DNA of 64,000 nt. Source: Legionellaceae bacterium. Its GTDB lineage: Bacteria; Pseudomonadota; Gammaproteobacteria; Legionellales; Legionellaceae. The translations under genes were made by a program, and so were the position numbers. Below, one piece after another: positions 1-11,383 of the stretch. Numbering within the stretch: position 1 is the first letter of the stretch; the number at the start of each line of letters is the position of its first letter. The stretch is taken from positions 1-64,000 of the forward strand of contig JARGPP010000007.1 in assembly GCA_029210085.1 (NCBI GenBank), read 5' to 3'. The notes under the pieces are model-generated. The model was not told the DNA's origin, ran no database searches, and worked only from the letters and a program-made list of their open reading frames with translations.

Positions 1-69
1 AGGCACACCTGCTTCAGCTTGTTTCAAGATTGAAATAATTTGGCTATCACTAAATTTTGACTTTTTCAT
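1..69 (-). CDS. IS3-family transposase OrfA, N-terminal 23 residues (partial)
   Basis: Reading the minus strand from the ATG at 69 gives MKKSKFSDSQIISILKQAEA followed by GVP, which is the characteristic opening of IS3-family OrfA proteins (helix-turn-helix DNA-binding subunit). A strong Shine-Dalgarno sequence, GGAGGAG, lies just upstream on the minus strand (about 78-84). OrfA binds the element ends and is normally joined to the OrfB integrase by programmed frameshifting. The gene is cut by the window edge, so integrity and subgroup cannot be judged. Confidence 0.75.
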   Translation of the reverse strand, partial: MKKSKFSDSQIISILKQAEAGVP

Positions 70-116
70 GCAGAATCTCCTCCGCCATAGGTTACGAGAA
101 AATTCTACTTTTAACA
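1..116 (-). mobile_element. IS3-family element, terminal fragment entering the window
   Basis: The window opens inside an insertion sequence. The only visible gene is the start of an OrfA-type transposase on the minus strand (1-69). A plausible outer end is near position 116, where the minus strand begins with TGTTAAAAG; IS3-family ends normally start with TG. The rest of the element, including OrfB and the other terminus, lies left of the window, so the boundary and any target-site duplication cannot be confirmed. Confidence 0.6.
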
Positions 117-332
117 GCAATTATTTTTAGGGAGGATTACCCGCTCACCTATCAACTTGAAGAAATTAATCTGCAATTGCACGCAATCGATAAAAAAACA
201 CTTAACAACCTAAAAGATACAGATCTTACACAATTAAAAATTAATCTCATCGATAAAAAAAGAAAACTTGAAATAGAAGCCAATACAATTTTAAAAATCA
301 AAAGGCTTAATCAGCATATAAGGGAAAATTAG
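117..332 (+). pseudogene. 3' remnant of the gene upstream of kaiB, possibly the coiled-coil tail of kaiC
   Basis: An open frame runs from inside the IS end to a stop immediately before kaiB. It has no ATG of its own; the first available start (TTG at 57) lies inside the antisense of the transposase gene, so this looks like a gene whose 5' part was removed or displaced by the IS. The remaining 71 residues are highly charged and heptad-like (EEINLQL, TQLKINLIDKKRKLEIEAN, IKRLNQHIREN), consistent with a coiled coil. Some non-cyanobacterial KaiC proteins carry a C-terminal coiled-coil extension, and kaiC usually adjoins kaiB, so a kaiC tail is my inference. A separate small coiled-coil gene is the alternative. 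Confidence 0.4.
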
Positions 333-611
333 ATGTCTAAACTGAAACTTAAGTTATATATTATTGGCCGTTCAGCCTTGGCTGAAAAAGCAATTCACAA
401 CCTTTATAAAATAGTCGAAAAACCACCCATAAAAGACAAATATGAAGTTGAAGTCATCGACTTACTGGTAAAACCCGAGTTAGCTGAAAGTGAAAAAATT
501 ATAGCAACTCCCGTACTGATTAAAGAATTACCTCTGCCTATGCGCCGGGTGATCGGTGACTTATCTGACCATGCCAAAGTACTTGTTGGACTCAATTGTT
601 ATGAACTCTAA
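333..611 (+). CDS. kaiB: circadian-clock-type protein KaiB
   Basis: This 92-residue protein matches KaiB along its whole length: an N-terminal KLKLYIIGRSALAEKAI strand-helix and the conserved core EVIDLLVKPELAESEKIIATP, then VLIKELPLPMRRVIGDLS, which is close to the cyanobacterial sequence. KaiB has a thioredoxin-like fold that switches topology when it binds KaiC. In Legionella a kai locus has been linked to stress adaptation rather than a true clock. The ATG follows the upstream stop with no gap, and AAGGG lies 8 nt before it. The downstream GGDEF-EAL gene overlaps its end by 11 nt, so they are probably one transcript. No intact kaiC is visible, so its partner may be lost or encoded elsewhere. 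Confidence 0.93.
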   Translation: MSKLKLKLYIIGRSALAEKAIHNLYKIVEKPPIKDKYEVEVIDLLVKPELAESEKIIATPVLIKELPLPMRRVIGDLSDHAKVLVGLNCYEL

Positions 612-2604
612 CGAGAAAAAGCATGACATAAACTGGGAGTTATTTGTTAATGCGCTCTCAACGCCTATCCTTATTTTAAGCACCGATGGTAAAATCTTGT
701 ATGCTAATCAAGCAGCTTGTGAGTACCTTGAAGTTCAAAAAAATCAAATGACACATAGTGACTTTTTCTATCCTGTCTCTTCAGAAAAAAAAATAGAAGT
801 TGAACTTTATATTTCCAGTGACAACATAAAAGTTTCGGAACTTACTTCTAAAAAAATCAAATGGAAAAAGAAAGAAGCGTGGGTGATTACGCTTAATGAC
901 ATCACACAAAGGAAAAAAACAGAAAACCTACTCAAAATATCAGCAAATGTATTTAAGTATGCCAAAGAAGGTATTGTCATTACCGATAAAGATAAAAATA
1001 TTATTAATATCAATCAAGAATTTACAAAAATTACAGCGTATCAAAAAGAAGATGTGCTCGGAAAGCACATTCGCATATTACAATCAGGTCAGCATTCACA
1101 CGATTTTTATGAGGCAATGTGGCGACAAATTAAAGAGCAAGGATACTGGTACGGAGAAATATGGGATAAGAAAAAAACAGGCGAACCATATCCACAAGTA
1201 CTTGCCATATCCGCAATATTTAATGACGACAATCAAATCACAAATTATGTAGGCATTTTTTATGATATCACACAACAAGAGCTGCAAAAAAAACAACTTG
1301 AATATATCGCCTACCACGACTCTTTAACCAAACTTCCTAATCGTGTTGGGCTCACACAACAGCTTGAAGAAGCCATAACTCACGCTAATCGGCTTAAACA
1401 AAAAATTGGCATTTTATTTATTGATGTGGATGACTTCAAACAAATCAACGATCGTTTAGGGCACAGTGCGGGAGACATATTTCTTATCAAATTTAGCATG
1501 CACGTGAAAAAAATCCTTAGAAAGGGAGATATATTTGCACGATATGGTGGTGATGAGTTTATTTTAATTACAAAAAACATTGAATCTTATGACCATCTCA
1601 ATACCTTCATCCAACGCATCTATCATCAATTAGAAACACCCATCATGCTCAATGCAACACCTGAATATATTCATGTCAGTATAGGCGCAACCATCTACCC
1701 TCAGCATAAAGATTTATCATCTGAGCAGCTGATTCGACAGGCCGATCACGCAATGTATAAAAGTAAAATGGCTGGCAAAAGATGTGCTCGATTTTTTGAT
1801 GAAAAACAAGATAGCCTAGAACGAAAAAAAAATAAAAACATCAACCAACTCCAGGAAGCATTAAAAAACGGCGAATTATTGCTTTACTATCAACCCAAAG
1901 TTAACTTAGAAACAAACCAAGCATTTGCAGTTGAAGCCTTACTTCGTTGGCAACATCCAGACCGGGGGCTATTAATACCAGGGCAATTTTTGCCACCTAA
2001 TCTATGCAATGCATTTATTTTAGACTTAACCGACTGGACACTCAAACAGGCCGTCAAACAATTAGCACAGTGGCAAAAAATAGGAATAGACCTGAGTCTT
2101 AGTGTCAATATAGACGCCTATAGACTCGAGCAAGATGATTTCTTAGATAAGCTGAACGCACTCATTAAGGGGCATAAAAGCCAGATAAGACATCGTTTAG
2201 AACTTGAAATTCTTGAAACCAGTCTGGTTTCCAAACCCAATCGCATCAAAGAAATAATCAAGGCGTGTCAAAAATTAGGGATTGGATTTTCTTTAGATGA
2301 CTTTGGAACAGGCTTTGCTTCAATTCATTCTTTATTAAATTTTTCTTTCCAGTATATGAAAATTGACCAACATTTTGTCAAAAGTATTCCAAATAACCCA
2401 CGAGATCAAAAAATTTTAAAGGCTATCTTAGACATTGCTTCTGCTGCTTCTATTTCTGTCATTGCTGAAGGGGTTGAAACTTTAAAGCATGCAACTCTAT
2501 TACTTAAACTAGGCTGCCACTTAGGCCAAGGATTTGCCTTTAGCAAGGCATTACATCCCAAAGAATTTGAGCAGTGGTACGCATCAAACATGAATGCCCA
2601 ATAA
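601..2604 (+). CDS. PAS-PAS-GGDEF-EAL c-di-GMP signalling protein
   Basis: This is a cytoplasmic hybrid enzyme predicted to make and/or break cyclic di-GMP. I place the start at ATG 601 (667 aa), which overlaps the kaiB stop; a GTG at 556 would overlap more. Domains in order are a PAS-like region (about 10-95), a second clear PAS with its PAC strand ending FYDITQ (about 105-235), GGDEF (about 240-405) and EAL (about 415-660). The GGDEF motif YGGDEF is intact, suggesting diguanylate cyclase activity. The EAL domain keeps EALLR, the Asn of NIDAYRL, LEILETS, DDFGTG and the final IAEGVET, so phosphodiesterase activity is also possible. No membrane segments are seen. The kaiB overlap suggests the two proteins act in one pathway. 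Confidence 0.92.
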   Translation: MNSNEKKHDINWELFVNALSTPILILSTDGKILYANQAACEYLEVQKNQMTHSDFFYPVSSEKKIEVELYISSDNIKVSELTSKKIKWKKKEAWVITLNDITQRKKTENLLKISANVFKYAKEGIVITDKDKNIININQEFTKITAYQKEDVLGKHIRILQSGQHSHDFYEAMWRQIKEQGYWYGEIWDKKKTGEPYPQVLAISAIFNDDNQITNYVGIFYDITQQELQKKQLEYIAYHDSLTKLPNRVGLTQQLEEAITHANRLKQKIGILFIDVDDFKQINDRLGHSAGDIFLIKFSMHVKKILRKGDIFARYGGDEFILITKNIESYDHLNTFIQRIYHQLETPIMLNATPEYIHVSIGATIYPQHKDLSSEQLIRQADHAMYKSKMAGKRCARFFDEKQDSLERKKNKNINQLQEALKNGELLLYYQPKVNLETNQAFAVEALLRWQHPDRGLLIPGQFLPPNLCNAFILDLTDWTLKQAVKQLAQWQKIGIDLSLSVNIDAYRLEQDDFLDKLNALIKGHKSQIRHRLELEILETSLVSKPNRIKEIIKACQKLGIGFSLDDFGTGFASIHSLLNFSFQYMKIDQHFVKSIPNNPRDQKILKAILDIASAASISVIAEGVETLKHATLLLKLGCHLGQGFAFSKALHPKEFEQWYASNMNAQ

Positions 2605-2660
2605 TATTAGGTCATGTTTACAATTTATCCCCCAGCTTATCCGATGATAAAGATGATACG

Positions 2661-2692
2661 ACCAAGTTGTAAGCTATATCTTACAACCTGGT
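2661..2692. terminator. stem-loop between converging GGDEF-EAL gene and gyrB
   Basis: A 13 bp inverted repeat (ACCAAGTTGTAAG with CTTACAACCTGGT, one mismatch, 6 nt loop) lies midway between two convergent genes. There is no T-run on either side, so it is not a classical intrinsic terminator. It may stop transcription in both directions or protect 3' ends. The remaining 178 bp gap holds nothing else recognisable. Confidence 0.4.
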
Positions 2693-2782
2693 TCGAATTT
2701 GACATCATGACAGCCTAAAATAAAACGGTATACTAAGTGCTTAAGGGATGACAAGGATTGTCTGACAGGATGTCACCTTACC

Positions 2783-5215
<2,433 letters not shown>

Positions 5216-5354
5216 TTAATGAAGGGAAAGTTCAAATTAAGCAAACATTGTAACATGAGCAGGCGAAGATTTATACGACGCCCCCGTGATACCCTTCATG
5301 CGTAAAGATGCCTTTATTTAGTCATTATGAATCATTAAAACCCGGTTATTTGAT

Positions 5355-7031
5355 TTAAGAACATTCAGCAGTATCTATACCCACTTTTGCAAAAGACACG
5401 CGCACATCAGCCAGGTTATACCCATAATCTTCTGTTGCAGCTACGACACCACATGCAGCCTCTGTAAGCGTTGTCATACTTGAATTCCAATAATTCATAT
5501 TCGCCTTAACCATCACATCAAACGCCTTTCGAATATCCCACCCTTTCGTCGTTGCAATAAGATAAAATGCTTTATTAAAAATACCGGCACCCGCATGCAC
5601 TTCGGTATCGTCAAAATCATTCATATTATCAATAGAGCTACCATCTTTTTTGGGGTTATCTAAATAACGTAATGCACCTTCATCTTTTTTAATATCTCGC
5701 CCGATATCCCAATTACTTTTCCCCGTTACATAATATTGCATCGCAATTGCTGCTGCATCAGAAAATGCCTCATGCAATGCGCCCATTTGCGGATTAGAAT
5801 AATCAAGGCCTGAGTGTTGCGAGGTAAAACCATGGCTAACTTCATGCGCTGTAATATCCAAAGAAGTCAACGGATAAAACCTTACGCCACCATCACCAAA
5901 AGTCATTTGCTCGCCATCCCAAAATGCATTTTCAAAATTTCGCCCATAATGAACACGCATTTTTAACTGCATGGGCGTTTTCCCATCTTCTTCAACTAAA
6001 GCCGGGACACCATACCATTCACGATAAAAGTCATTAACAATGTTTGCGCCATAAAAAGCATCCAAGCTAGGAGAATATCCCCCATTGACTTCATCTGCTT
6101 TCCAGCGCCGTTCATGGTTATCAATACTTAACCAAAAAAAAGATTCATCTTGCTTTTTACGCAAGCAAGACAACGGGTTAACACCCATATAAGACACATC
6201 ATATACTGCAATATCATCATTCATTAATATACAATAATCAAGCTGATAGCTTGCAGGGCCTTGTTTTCCATTATATTGAAAATGCTTAGCTTTCATCGCA
6301 GGTAGATGATCATCAACACCATCATAAATCACCTCCCCTATTTTTTCATTACCTCCAACGCCACCGATGAATGCCTCCTCCACCTCAATCTCCCCGGATT
6401 TTTCTGACAAAACAGCATCCCAATTGCGGTAAACAAACAATGAATCCGCATCCATAATGCTGGTTGGTCGATGTGCACCGGTTGCACCATCATCATAATA
6501 AAAGCTAACTAAAAATGCATAATGCGCTTGTTTGGTTTTATCAACATAAACTATCGTTTTAACGGATTCTTTTGCGTAGCTTAACCCTGCCAATCCCCAT
6601 TTTTTTTCAAATGCTAATTGTGCTTTTTTGATTGCTTTATCTTTCTGTGACTTCGATAGACAGTGAATCGTCGCCACACCCAAATCTTTATCTAACCCTT
6701 CATAAATCACACCATTCATCGCTGTGTGCTGATTCAAGCTGGCATACACCCCCAATTGATTATTTAATTTTGGCAGATGAACAACCGGCGTCGCATTCCA
6801 CACCGGTAGTCCTAAATACAATTGCTGTAACCGAACATGGCTTGTTTGATTAAAATCAACATCTGTTCTAATTACCTGTAACTGGTTAAGACCTGATGAT
6901 GATGCCGAACTCGTTAAAAAATAAGGCTTAATATAATGAGCAGACTGATGTCTCAAATCAACTTGGGTAGCTGCCAAAGTAATATTAGTTAACAAGGCGC
7001 TGGTGAGCGTTACAATTAATTTATGGTTCAT
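5355..7031 (-). CDS. secreted M4 (thermolysin-family) zinc metalloprotease, ProA-like
   Basis: This is an exported zinc endopeptidase. I choose ATG 7031 (558 aa, MNHKLIVTLTSALL) because it has AGGA 6 nt upstream and begins a good signal peptide cleaved after LAA. An FTP-type propeptide covers about residues 45-110 and a PepSY-like propeptide region follows. The catalytic domain contains HEVSH (zinc ligands and catalytic Glu), EAFSDAAA (third zinc ligand) and HAGAGIFNKAFYL (catalytic His), with the C-terminal helical domain ending DTAECS. Overall size and motifs resemble the Legionella protease ProA/Msp, a type II secretion substrate. It lies between recF and gyrB, co-oriented, with about 125 bp and 151 bp spacers, so it is probably transcribed on its own. 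Confidence 0.92.
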   Translation of the reverse strand: MNHKLIVTLTSALLTNITLAATQVDLRHQSAHYIKPYFLTSSASSSGLNQLQVIRTDVDFNQTSHVRLQQLYLGLPVWNATPVVHLPKLNNQLGVYASLNQHTAMNGVIYEGLDKDLGVATIHCLSKSQKDKAIKKAQLAFEKKWGLAGLSYAKESVKTIVYVDKTKQAHYAFLVSFYYDDGATGAHRPTSIMDADSLFVYRNWDAVLSEKSGEIEVEEAFIGGVGGNEKIGEVIYDGVDDHLPAMKAKHFQYNGKQGPASYQLDYCILMNDDIAVYDVSYMGVNPLSCLRKKQDESFFWLSIDNHERRWKADEVNGGYSPSLDAFYGANIVNDFYREWYGVPALVEEDGKTPMQLKMRVHYGRNFENAFWDGEQMTFGDGGVRFYPLTSLDITAHEVSHGFTSQHSGLDYSNPQMGALHEAFSDAAAIAMQYYVTGKSNWDIGRDIKKDEGALRYLDNPKKDGSSIDNMNDFDDTEVHAGAGIFNKAFYLIATTKGWDIRKAFDVMVKANMNYWNSSMTTLTEAACGVVAATEDYGYNLADVRVSFAKVGIDTAECS

Positions 7032-7156
7032 TATGCATCCTAATTTCATCAAAAAATGGGGGGAATATCTTAAAATATTGAGAGGAGTATTTCACTGGAT
7101 TAAATACTGCTTAAGTGGTCAAAAAAATAACCTGAAGTTGTATCATACAGCATATA

Positions 7157-8227
7157 CTAGTACATCGTTTCACGTGAAACATCACCGGTTTCCAACTGAA
7201 AAAAAGAAGTGTGCTCTTCTAACAATTTTTCTTTAAAACAGCCAGGCTCAATGGAAGTAAAAAAGAATTGTCCATCAATATTTTTGATCACTTCAAAAAA
7301 ACGGCCCACATGGGCCGTATCCAGCTCTGTTGTAATATCATCAAACAAATACGTGCAAGCATCAGGTAGCAACGTTGCCTGAGCAAGCTTTAAAGCAATT
7401 AAAACAATTTTCTGCTGCCCTCTTGATAAGGTGAGTTTTGCTTTTGATCCGGCTGTTTCAAATAAAACATCCGCTTGATGAGCGCCCGAGTGTGTATATT
7501 GCCGTTGCAAATCCTGCTCAAATTGTTTATCTAATATTTCATCTAATGCCATACCTGTGCTTTTTTTATCCCAGCCTTTATCATACGCAATATGACACTC
7601 AAAAGGTGTCAGCATCAAAAGTGTCTGGCTAAAAGCTTTGGACCAAGCTTCAAAATAACCCACTCTAAATTCATCTAATATCTGTGATAATTCAACCAAT
7701 TGCTCATCCCAAGGCAAAAACTGACGCCGACTTGCCCTTTCACGAAGTAACATATTACGTTGTTTCAATACCCGTTTATAATCTTTCCATATCGTGTGGT
7801 AATCAGGTTCCACGTGAAACAATCCCCAATCAAGCAAGCTTCTCCTCACAGCAGGCCCTGCATCCATAATGTCAAAAATATCTTGGTAAAATACCTGACA
7901 AGGCAAGTATCGCGCTAAATCACTACTTCGCTGACAGACTTTTTTATTCAAACGAACAACAGTTCCAGTTTTAGCTTTTTGAATGCTAATAGAATCACCC
8001 ATCTGCATTTCACCAAATACCGTCAAACTAGATGCTTCATAAGAAACCAAGGCTGAAATTTCACGAGCACGAAAAGAGTGTCCTGATCCTAATAAATAAA
8101 TAGATTCAAGTAAGGATGTCTTTCCGCTACCATTAGGACCATAAAAAACATTAAAACGTTGGTTTAAGTCTAATCTTGCAGTCGCAATATTTCTAAATTG
8201 ATGTACATCTAAACGGATCAAACTCAT
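7157..8227 (-). CDS. recF: DNA replication and repair protein RecF
   Basis: RecF is an SMC-like ATPase that helps load RecA at gaps with RecOR. The 356 residues fit the family. The N-terminus MSLIRLDVHQFRNI leads to Walker A GPNGSGKT around residue 30. The ABC signature is LSRGQQK, and Walker B is YLFDDITTELD. The start overlaps the dnaN stop by 4 nt (ATGA), the usual translational coupling in the dnaA-dnaN-recF operon. Two parS-like palindromes lie inside the coding sequence; one of them encodes the C-terminal VSRET and the other sits near codon 140. Confidence 0.97.
   Translation of the reverse strand: MSLIRLDVHQFRNIATARLDLNQRFNVFYGPNGSGKTSLLESIYLLGSGHSFRAREISALVSYEASSLTVFGEMQMGDSISIQKAKTGTVVRLNKKVCQRSSDLARYLPCQVFYQDIFDIMDAGPAVRRSLLDWGLFHVEPDYHTIWKDYKRVLKQRNMLLRERASRRQFLPWDEQLVELSQILDEFRVGYFEAWSKAFSQTLLMLTPFECHIAYDKGWDKKSTGMALDEILDKQFEQDLQRQYTHSGAHQADVLFETAGSKAKLTLSRGQQKIVLIALKLAQATLLPDACTYLFDDITTELDTAHVGRFFEVIKNIDGQFFFTSIEPGCFKEKLLEEHTSFFQLETGDVSRETMY
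7166..7181. promoter_or_regulatory. parS: parS centromere site 1 (ParB binding)
   Basis: The sequence CGTTTCACGTGAAACA matches the near-universal bacterial parS consensus TGTTTCACGTGAAACA at 15 of 16 positions, with a perfect 14 bp palindrome. ParB binds such sites and spreads to organise origin segregation with ParA. The site lies in the last codons of recF, about 4-6 kb from the predicted oriC, which is where parS normally sits. Confidence 0.9.
7806..7821. promoter_or_regulatory. parS: parS centromere site 2 (ParB binding)
   Basis: The sequence GGTTCCACGTGAAACA matches the parS consensus at 14 of 16 positions, both mismatches being in the left half. It lies inside recF, 640 bp from the other site. 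Two parS-type sites so close together in the origin region would be very unlikely by chance, so the second is probably also bound by ParB, perhaps more weakly. Confidence 0.75.
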
Positions 8228-9330
8228 ATTTTCATGGGCATAATAATGTATTGATAATGCTCATCCAATAATGATTCAACTAGAATACTACTGTCTGTTG
8301 TTGAAAAAGACAGCTGCACTTCTCCTTCTGGAAGTACTGCTAATACATCCAGTATATAGCCCGCGTTCACCCCTATTTTTAACTCATCCCCTTCTGTTTT
8401 AGCTTCCAACGATTCAATCGCTTCTTCTTTTTCTTGATTATTTGCAATCAACGTCAAAAGATTAGGCTGTAGATGTAAGAGAATAGCTTTTGATTTTTCA
8501 TGTGCCAAAATAACGATTCGGGATAAAGCACGTTTTAAAACATCTCTATCAACATAAACTGATTTATTTTGCCCTCGTGGAATTGCTTTGGTATATGGTG
8601 GAAAACGAGCTTCAACCAGTTTAGAAGAAAAAATATACTGCTCGGTCACCAGCTTGACGTGCTTTTCACCTGCAGAAAAAACAACCGTTTCATCGGCAAC
8701 GGTTTGGAGTAAGCGCAACATATCTTGAATTGCTTTTCGTGGAATCAACAAACGATGACGCACATCTCCAAGTGGCATTGAAAACTGGGTAATTGCCATA
8801 CGATGCCCATCGGTTGCTACCGCTGTTAATCCATCCGAATCAAACTCTAAAAATAAACCATTTAAAAAAACACGTACATCTTGTTGAGACATTGCGAAAT
8901 GTGTGCACTGAAGAACTCGGGCTAAAGCTAAAGTAGGTAACACAACTTCAAGCTTACTGACTTCATCTTGCATATATGGATAATCAGCTGCGGGAAGTGT
9001 CGCCAACTTAAATAAGCTTCGCCCTTCTTTTATTGTAACGCCGTCATCCTGATAAACAATACGAGGTATCGCTTTATCTTCTAACGAGCGCATAATATCT
9101 AAAAATTTTTTAGCTGAAACGGTAATTGCATCTTCTTTTGCTGTTGTTTCACACGGAATCCGTGCCGTCACTTCAATTTCAAGATCAGTTGCAGTAATGG
9201 TTAAATGTTGCTCTTTTAATACGAGTAAAAGATGAGACAAAATAGGCAAAGGCTGCTTTCTATCAAGCGCACCTGAAACCATCAATAAAGGGTTTAACAA
9301 ATCACTTTTAGCTATATTGAGTTCAAACAT
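8224..9330 (-). CDS. dnaN: DNA polymerase III beta subunit (sliding clamp)
   Basis: The clamp forms a ring dimer that tethers Pol III and other repair enzymes to DNA. The 368 residues match the family (E. coli 366) and contain three repeated clamp folds. Characteristic stretches are LSHLLLVL near residue 30, VATDGHRMA near 175 and the C-terminal hydrophobic pocket ending YIIMPMKI. It starts 14 nt after dnaA and its stop overlaps the recF start by 4 nt, so the three genes are one operon. No strong Shine-Dalgarno precedes it, suggesting translation coupled to dnaA. Confidence 0.97.
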   Translation of the reverse strand: MFELNIAKSDLLNPLLMVSGALDRKQPLPILSHLLLVLKEQHLTITATDLEIEVTARIPCETTAKEDAITVSAKKFLDIMRSLEDKAIPRIVYQDDGVTIKEGRSLFKLATLPAADYPYMQDEVSKLEVVLPTLALARVLQCTHFAMSQQDVRVFLNGLFLEFDSDGLTAVATDGHRMAITQFSMPLGDVRHRLLIPRKAIQDMLRLLQTVADETVVFSAGEKHVKLVTEQYIFSSKLVEARFPPYTKAIPRGQNKSVYVDRDVLKRALSRIVILAHEKSKAILLHLQPNLLTLIANNQEKEEAIESLEAKTEGDELKIGVNAGYILDVLAVLPEGEVQLSFSTTDSSILVESLLDEHYQYIIMPMKI

Positions 9331-9344
9331 AATCTATTACACCA

Positions 9345-10715
9345 TTAAGAAGAAAGAATACGCATTAAATGTTTATAATCTTCTGAAAAATCACCGGCCT
9401 CTTGAATCAACTCTTTTATTTTTCGACAGGCATGAATAACCGTTGTATGATCTCGTCCTCCAAAATGATCTCCAATTTCAGGCAAGCTATGATTTGTTAA
9501 TTCTTTAGCAAGTGTCATCGCCATTTGCCTGGGTCTTGCGATAGAGCGACTCCGCCTCTTAGATAACAAATCAGCCACTTTGACTTTATAATATTCTGCT
9601 GTTGTTTTTGTTATATTCTCAAGCGTCACTAATTTATCCTGGAGTGCTAATAAATCACGCAATGCTTCATTTACAAATTCAATGGTAATTGGTTTGCCCG
9701 TAAAATGTGCATTTGCAATCACACGTCTTAATGCCCCTTCTAACTCACGTACATTCGAACGAATCCGTTTCGCAATAAAAAAAGCAACTTCATAAGGCAA
9801 CTCAATATTAGAGCTTTCTGCTTTACTCATCAAAATAGCAACCCGCGTCTCTAATTCGGGTGGCTCCACTGCAACAGTCAATCCCCACCCAAAACGAGAC
9901 TTCAATCGCTCTTCAACACCTACTATTTCTTTAGGATAACGATCACTGGTTAGAATGATTTGCTGATGTCCTTCTAGTAACGCATTAAAAGTATGAAAGA
10001 ACTCTTCTTGCGAACGATCTTTTCCAGCAAAAAATTGGATGTCATCAATCAATAAAGCATTTAACGAGCGATAAAATCGTTTAAACTCATTAATTGAATT
10101 GGTTTGTAGTGCTTTAACCATATCAGCAACAAAACGTTCTGAATGAAGATATAAAACACGTGCGTCCGGATTTTTCATTAAAATGTCATTGCCTATTGCA
10201 TGCATTAAATGTGTTTTCCCTAAACCAACCCCCCCATAAATAAAAAGTGGGTTATAAGCATCCCCTGGCCTTTCAGCCACTTGAAGAGATGCCGCACGAG
10301 CCAATTGGTTAGAATTACCTTCAACAAAGGTTGAAAAAACAAACTTTTCATTCAGGTAAGTATTTTTAAAATGCTCTTTTGCTCTTTTGATTGACGTTGC
10401 TTTTGCTGAAGAATGAGCTGCTGATGTTTGTGTTGTTGTATCTTTAGTAACCTGTGTTTTAGGTGCACTTGAACCAATTTCAATACTCACTACTTTAATA
10501 TTACTTTCACTAAATTGAGCAACTAACTCTTGAATCCGAGAATAAAAGTTTTTCTTTACCCACTCGACAACAAAACGATTAGGAGCGAGCAAGACAAGCG
10601 TCTCATTTTCCTGTTCAGGACTCAGCTGTAAAGGTCTTAACCAAGTATGAAATTGTTGAGGTGTAAACTCTGACTCGAGTACGCCTAAACACTTTTCCCA
10701 AACTTTCACAGCCAC
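9345..10715 (-). CDS. dnaA: chromosomal replication initiator DnaA
   Basis: DnaA binds 9-mer boxes at oriC and opens the duplex. The 456-residue product has domain I (to about 80), a Ser/Thr/Lys-rich linker, an AAA+ domain with Walker [10 protein letters not shown] near residue 165 and Walker B LLIDDIQF, and domain IV with the DNA-recognition signature [12 protein letters not shown] near 425. The start is GTG at 10715, preceded by GAGGAG at 6 nt. The 1 kb region immediately upstream carries many DnaA boxes, so DnaA probably regulates its own gene there. Confidence 0.97.
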   Translation of the reverse strand: MAVKVWEKCLGVLESEFTPQQFHTWLRPLQLSPEQENETLVLLAPNRFVVEWVKKNFYSRIQELVAQFSESNIKVVSIEIGSSAPKTQVTKDTTTQTSAAHSSAKATSIKRAKEHFKNTYLNEKFVFSTFVEGNSNQLARAASLQVAERPGDAYNPLFIYGGVGLGKTHLMHAIGNDILMKNPDARVLYLHSERFVADMVKALQTNSINEFKRFYRSLNALLIDDIQFFAGKDRSQEEFFHTFNALLEGHQQIILTSDRYPKEIVGVEERLKSRFGWGLTVAVEPPELETRVAILMSKAESSNIELPYEVAFFIAKRIRSNVRELEGALRRVIANAHFTGKPITIEFVNEALRDLLALQDKLVTLENITKTTAEYYKVKVADLLSKRRSRSIARPRQMAMTLAKELTNHSLPEIGDHFGGRDHTTVIHACRKIKELIQEAGDFSEDYKHLMRILSS

Positions 10716-10912
10716 ACAGTACTCCTCACCCAGAAGATAGTTATAAATTTAAACAAATTAGTATATATGCATTCGAAGAAAACAAGTTCGTACGATTTTT
10801 TCCTACCGAAGTTTTAGATAGTGCCATCGAGAAGCAATCTCATCAAGTAAAAAAAATAATACACGCTCAATAGAGCTTGAACGCTTTATTTCATAAAAAA
10901 ATAGACTTTCAG

Positions 10913-11137
10913 TGAAAAACCCTTGAAAAAAGAGAGAGATAGCATGAGGATAAGTGTGTTTTCTATATGATGCGCCAAGTTATCCAGATCTAATGCCTTC
11001 TTCCACCAAGCATTTATACACATGAAAAAACAATACTTAACTAACTGTTATATATAAAAATTTTTTCTTTATACATAAAAGCTTTGTCCTTAATAATAAA
11101 TAATAAGTTAAATTACTTTTTATTTTATTATTATTAG
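10913..11137 (+). repeat. oriC repeat unit A with DnaA boxes
   Basis: Unit A begins near GAAAAACCCTT. Its boxes are TTATCCTCA on the minus strand (10945-10953), TTATCCAGA (10980-10988), a perfect TTATACACA (11014-11022) and TTATACATA (11069-11077). An AT-only inverted repeat follows (AATAATAAATAATAAG at 11092-11107 with TTATTATTATTA at 11125-11136). The box positions are displaced exactly 471 bp from those of unit B, which shows a direct duplication. Confidence 0.85.
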
Positions 11138-11383
11138 CCCCCATGTCTGATACACCCATATTCAAATATCTCAGTATTTTAAAAATTAGAGTCCATCAAA
11201 AAAATTACTTTCAACAAATCATTCAATGAGTTAGCGACAAGCGTCCAATGGATACTTATTTAACAATTGATTGACTTTTTTATTTTGAAAATAACAACGT
11301 TCAGATATTGATTCATCTAAAAAAGATAAAATAGAGTGCTATGAGTCATTAGCGCTTGACCAATTATTAAAGCGCATAAGTAC

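Noticed and set aside
57-116. Treating the TTG-initiated frame from 57 as a complete 91-residue gene
   Set aside because: The first 20 codons are antisense to the IS3 transposase start and its ribosome-binding site, so they are not part of the original gene.
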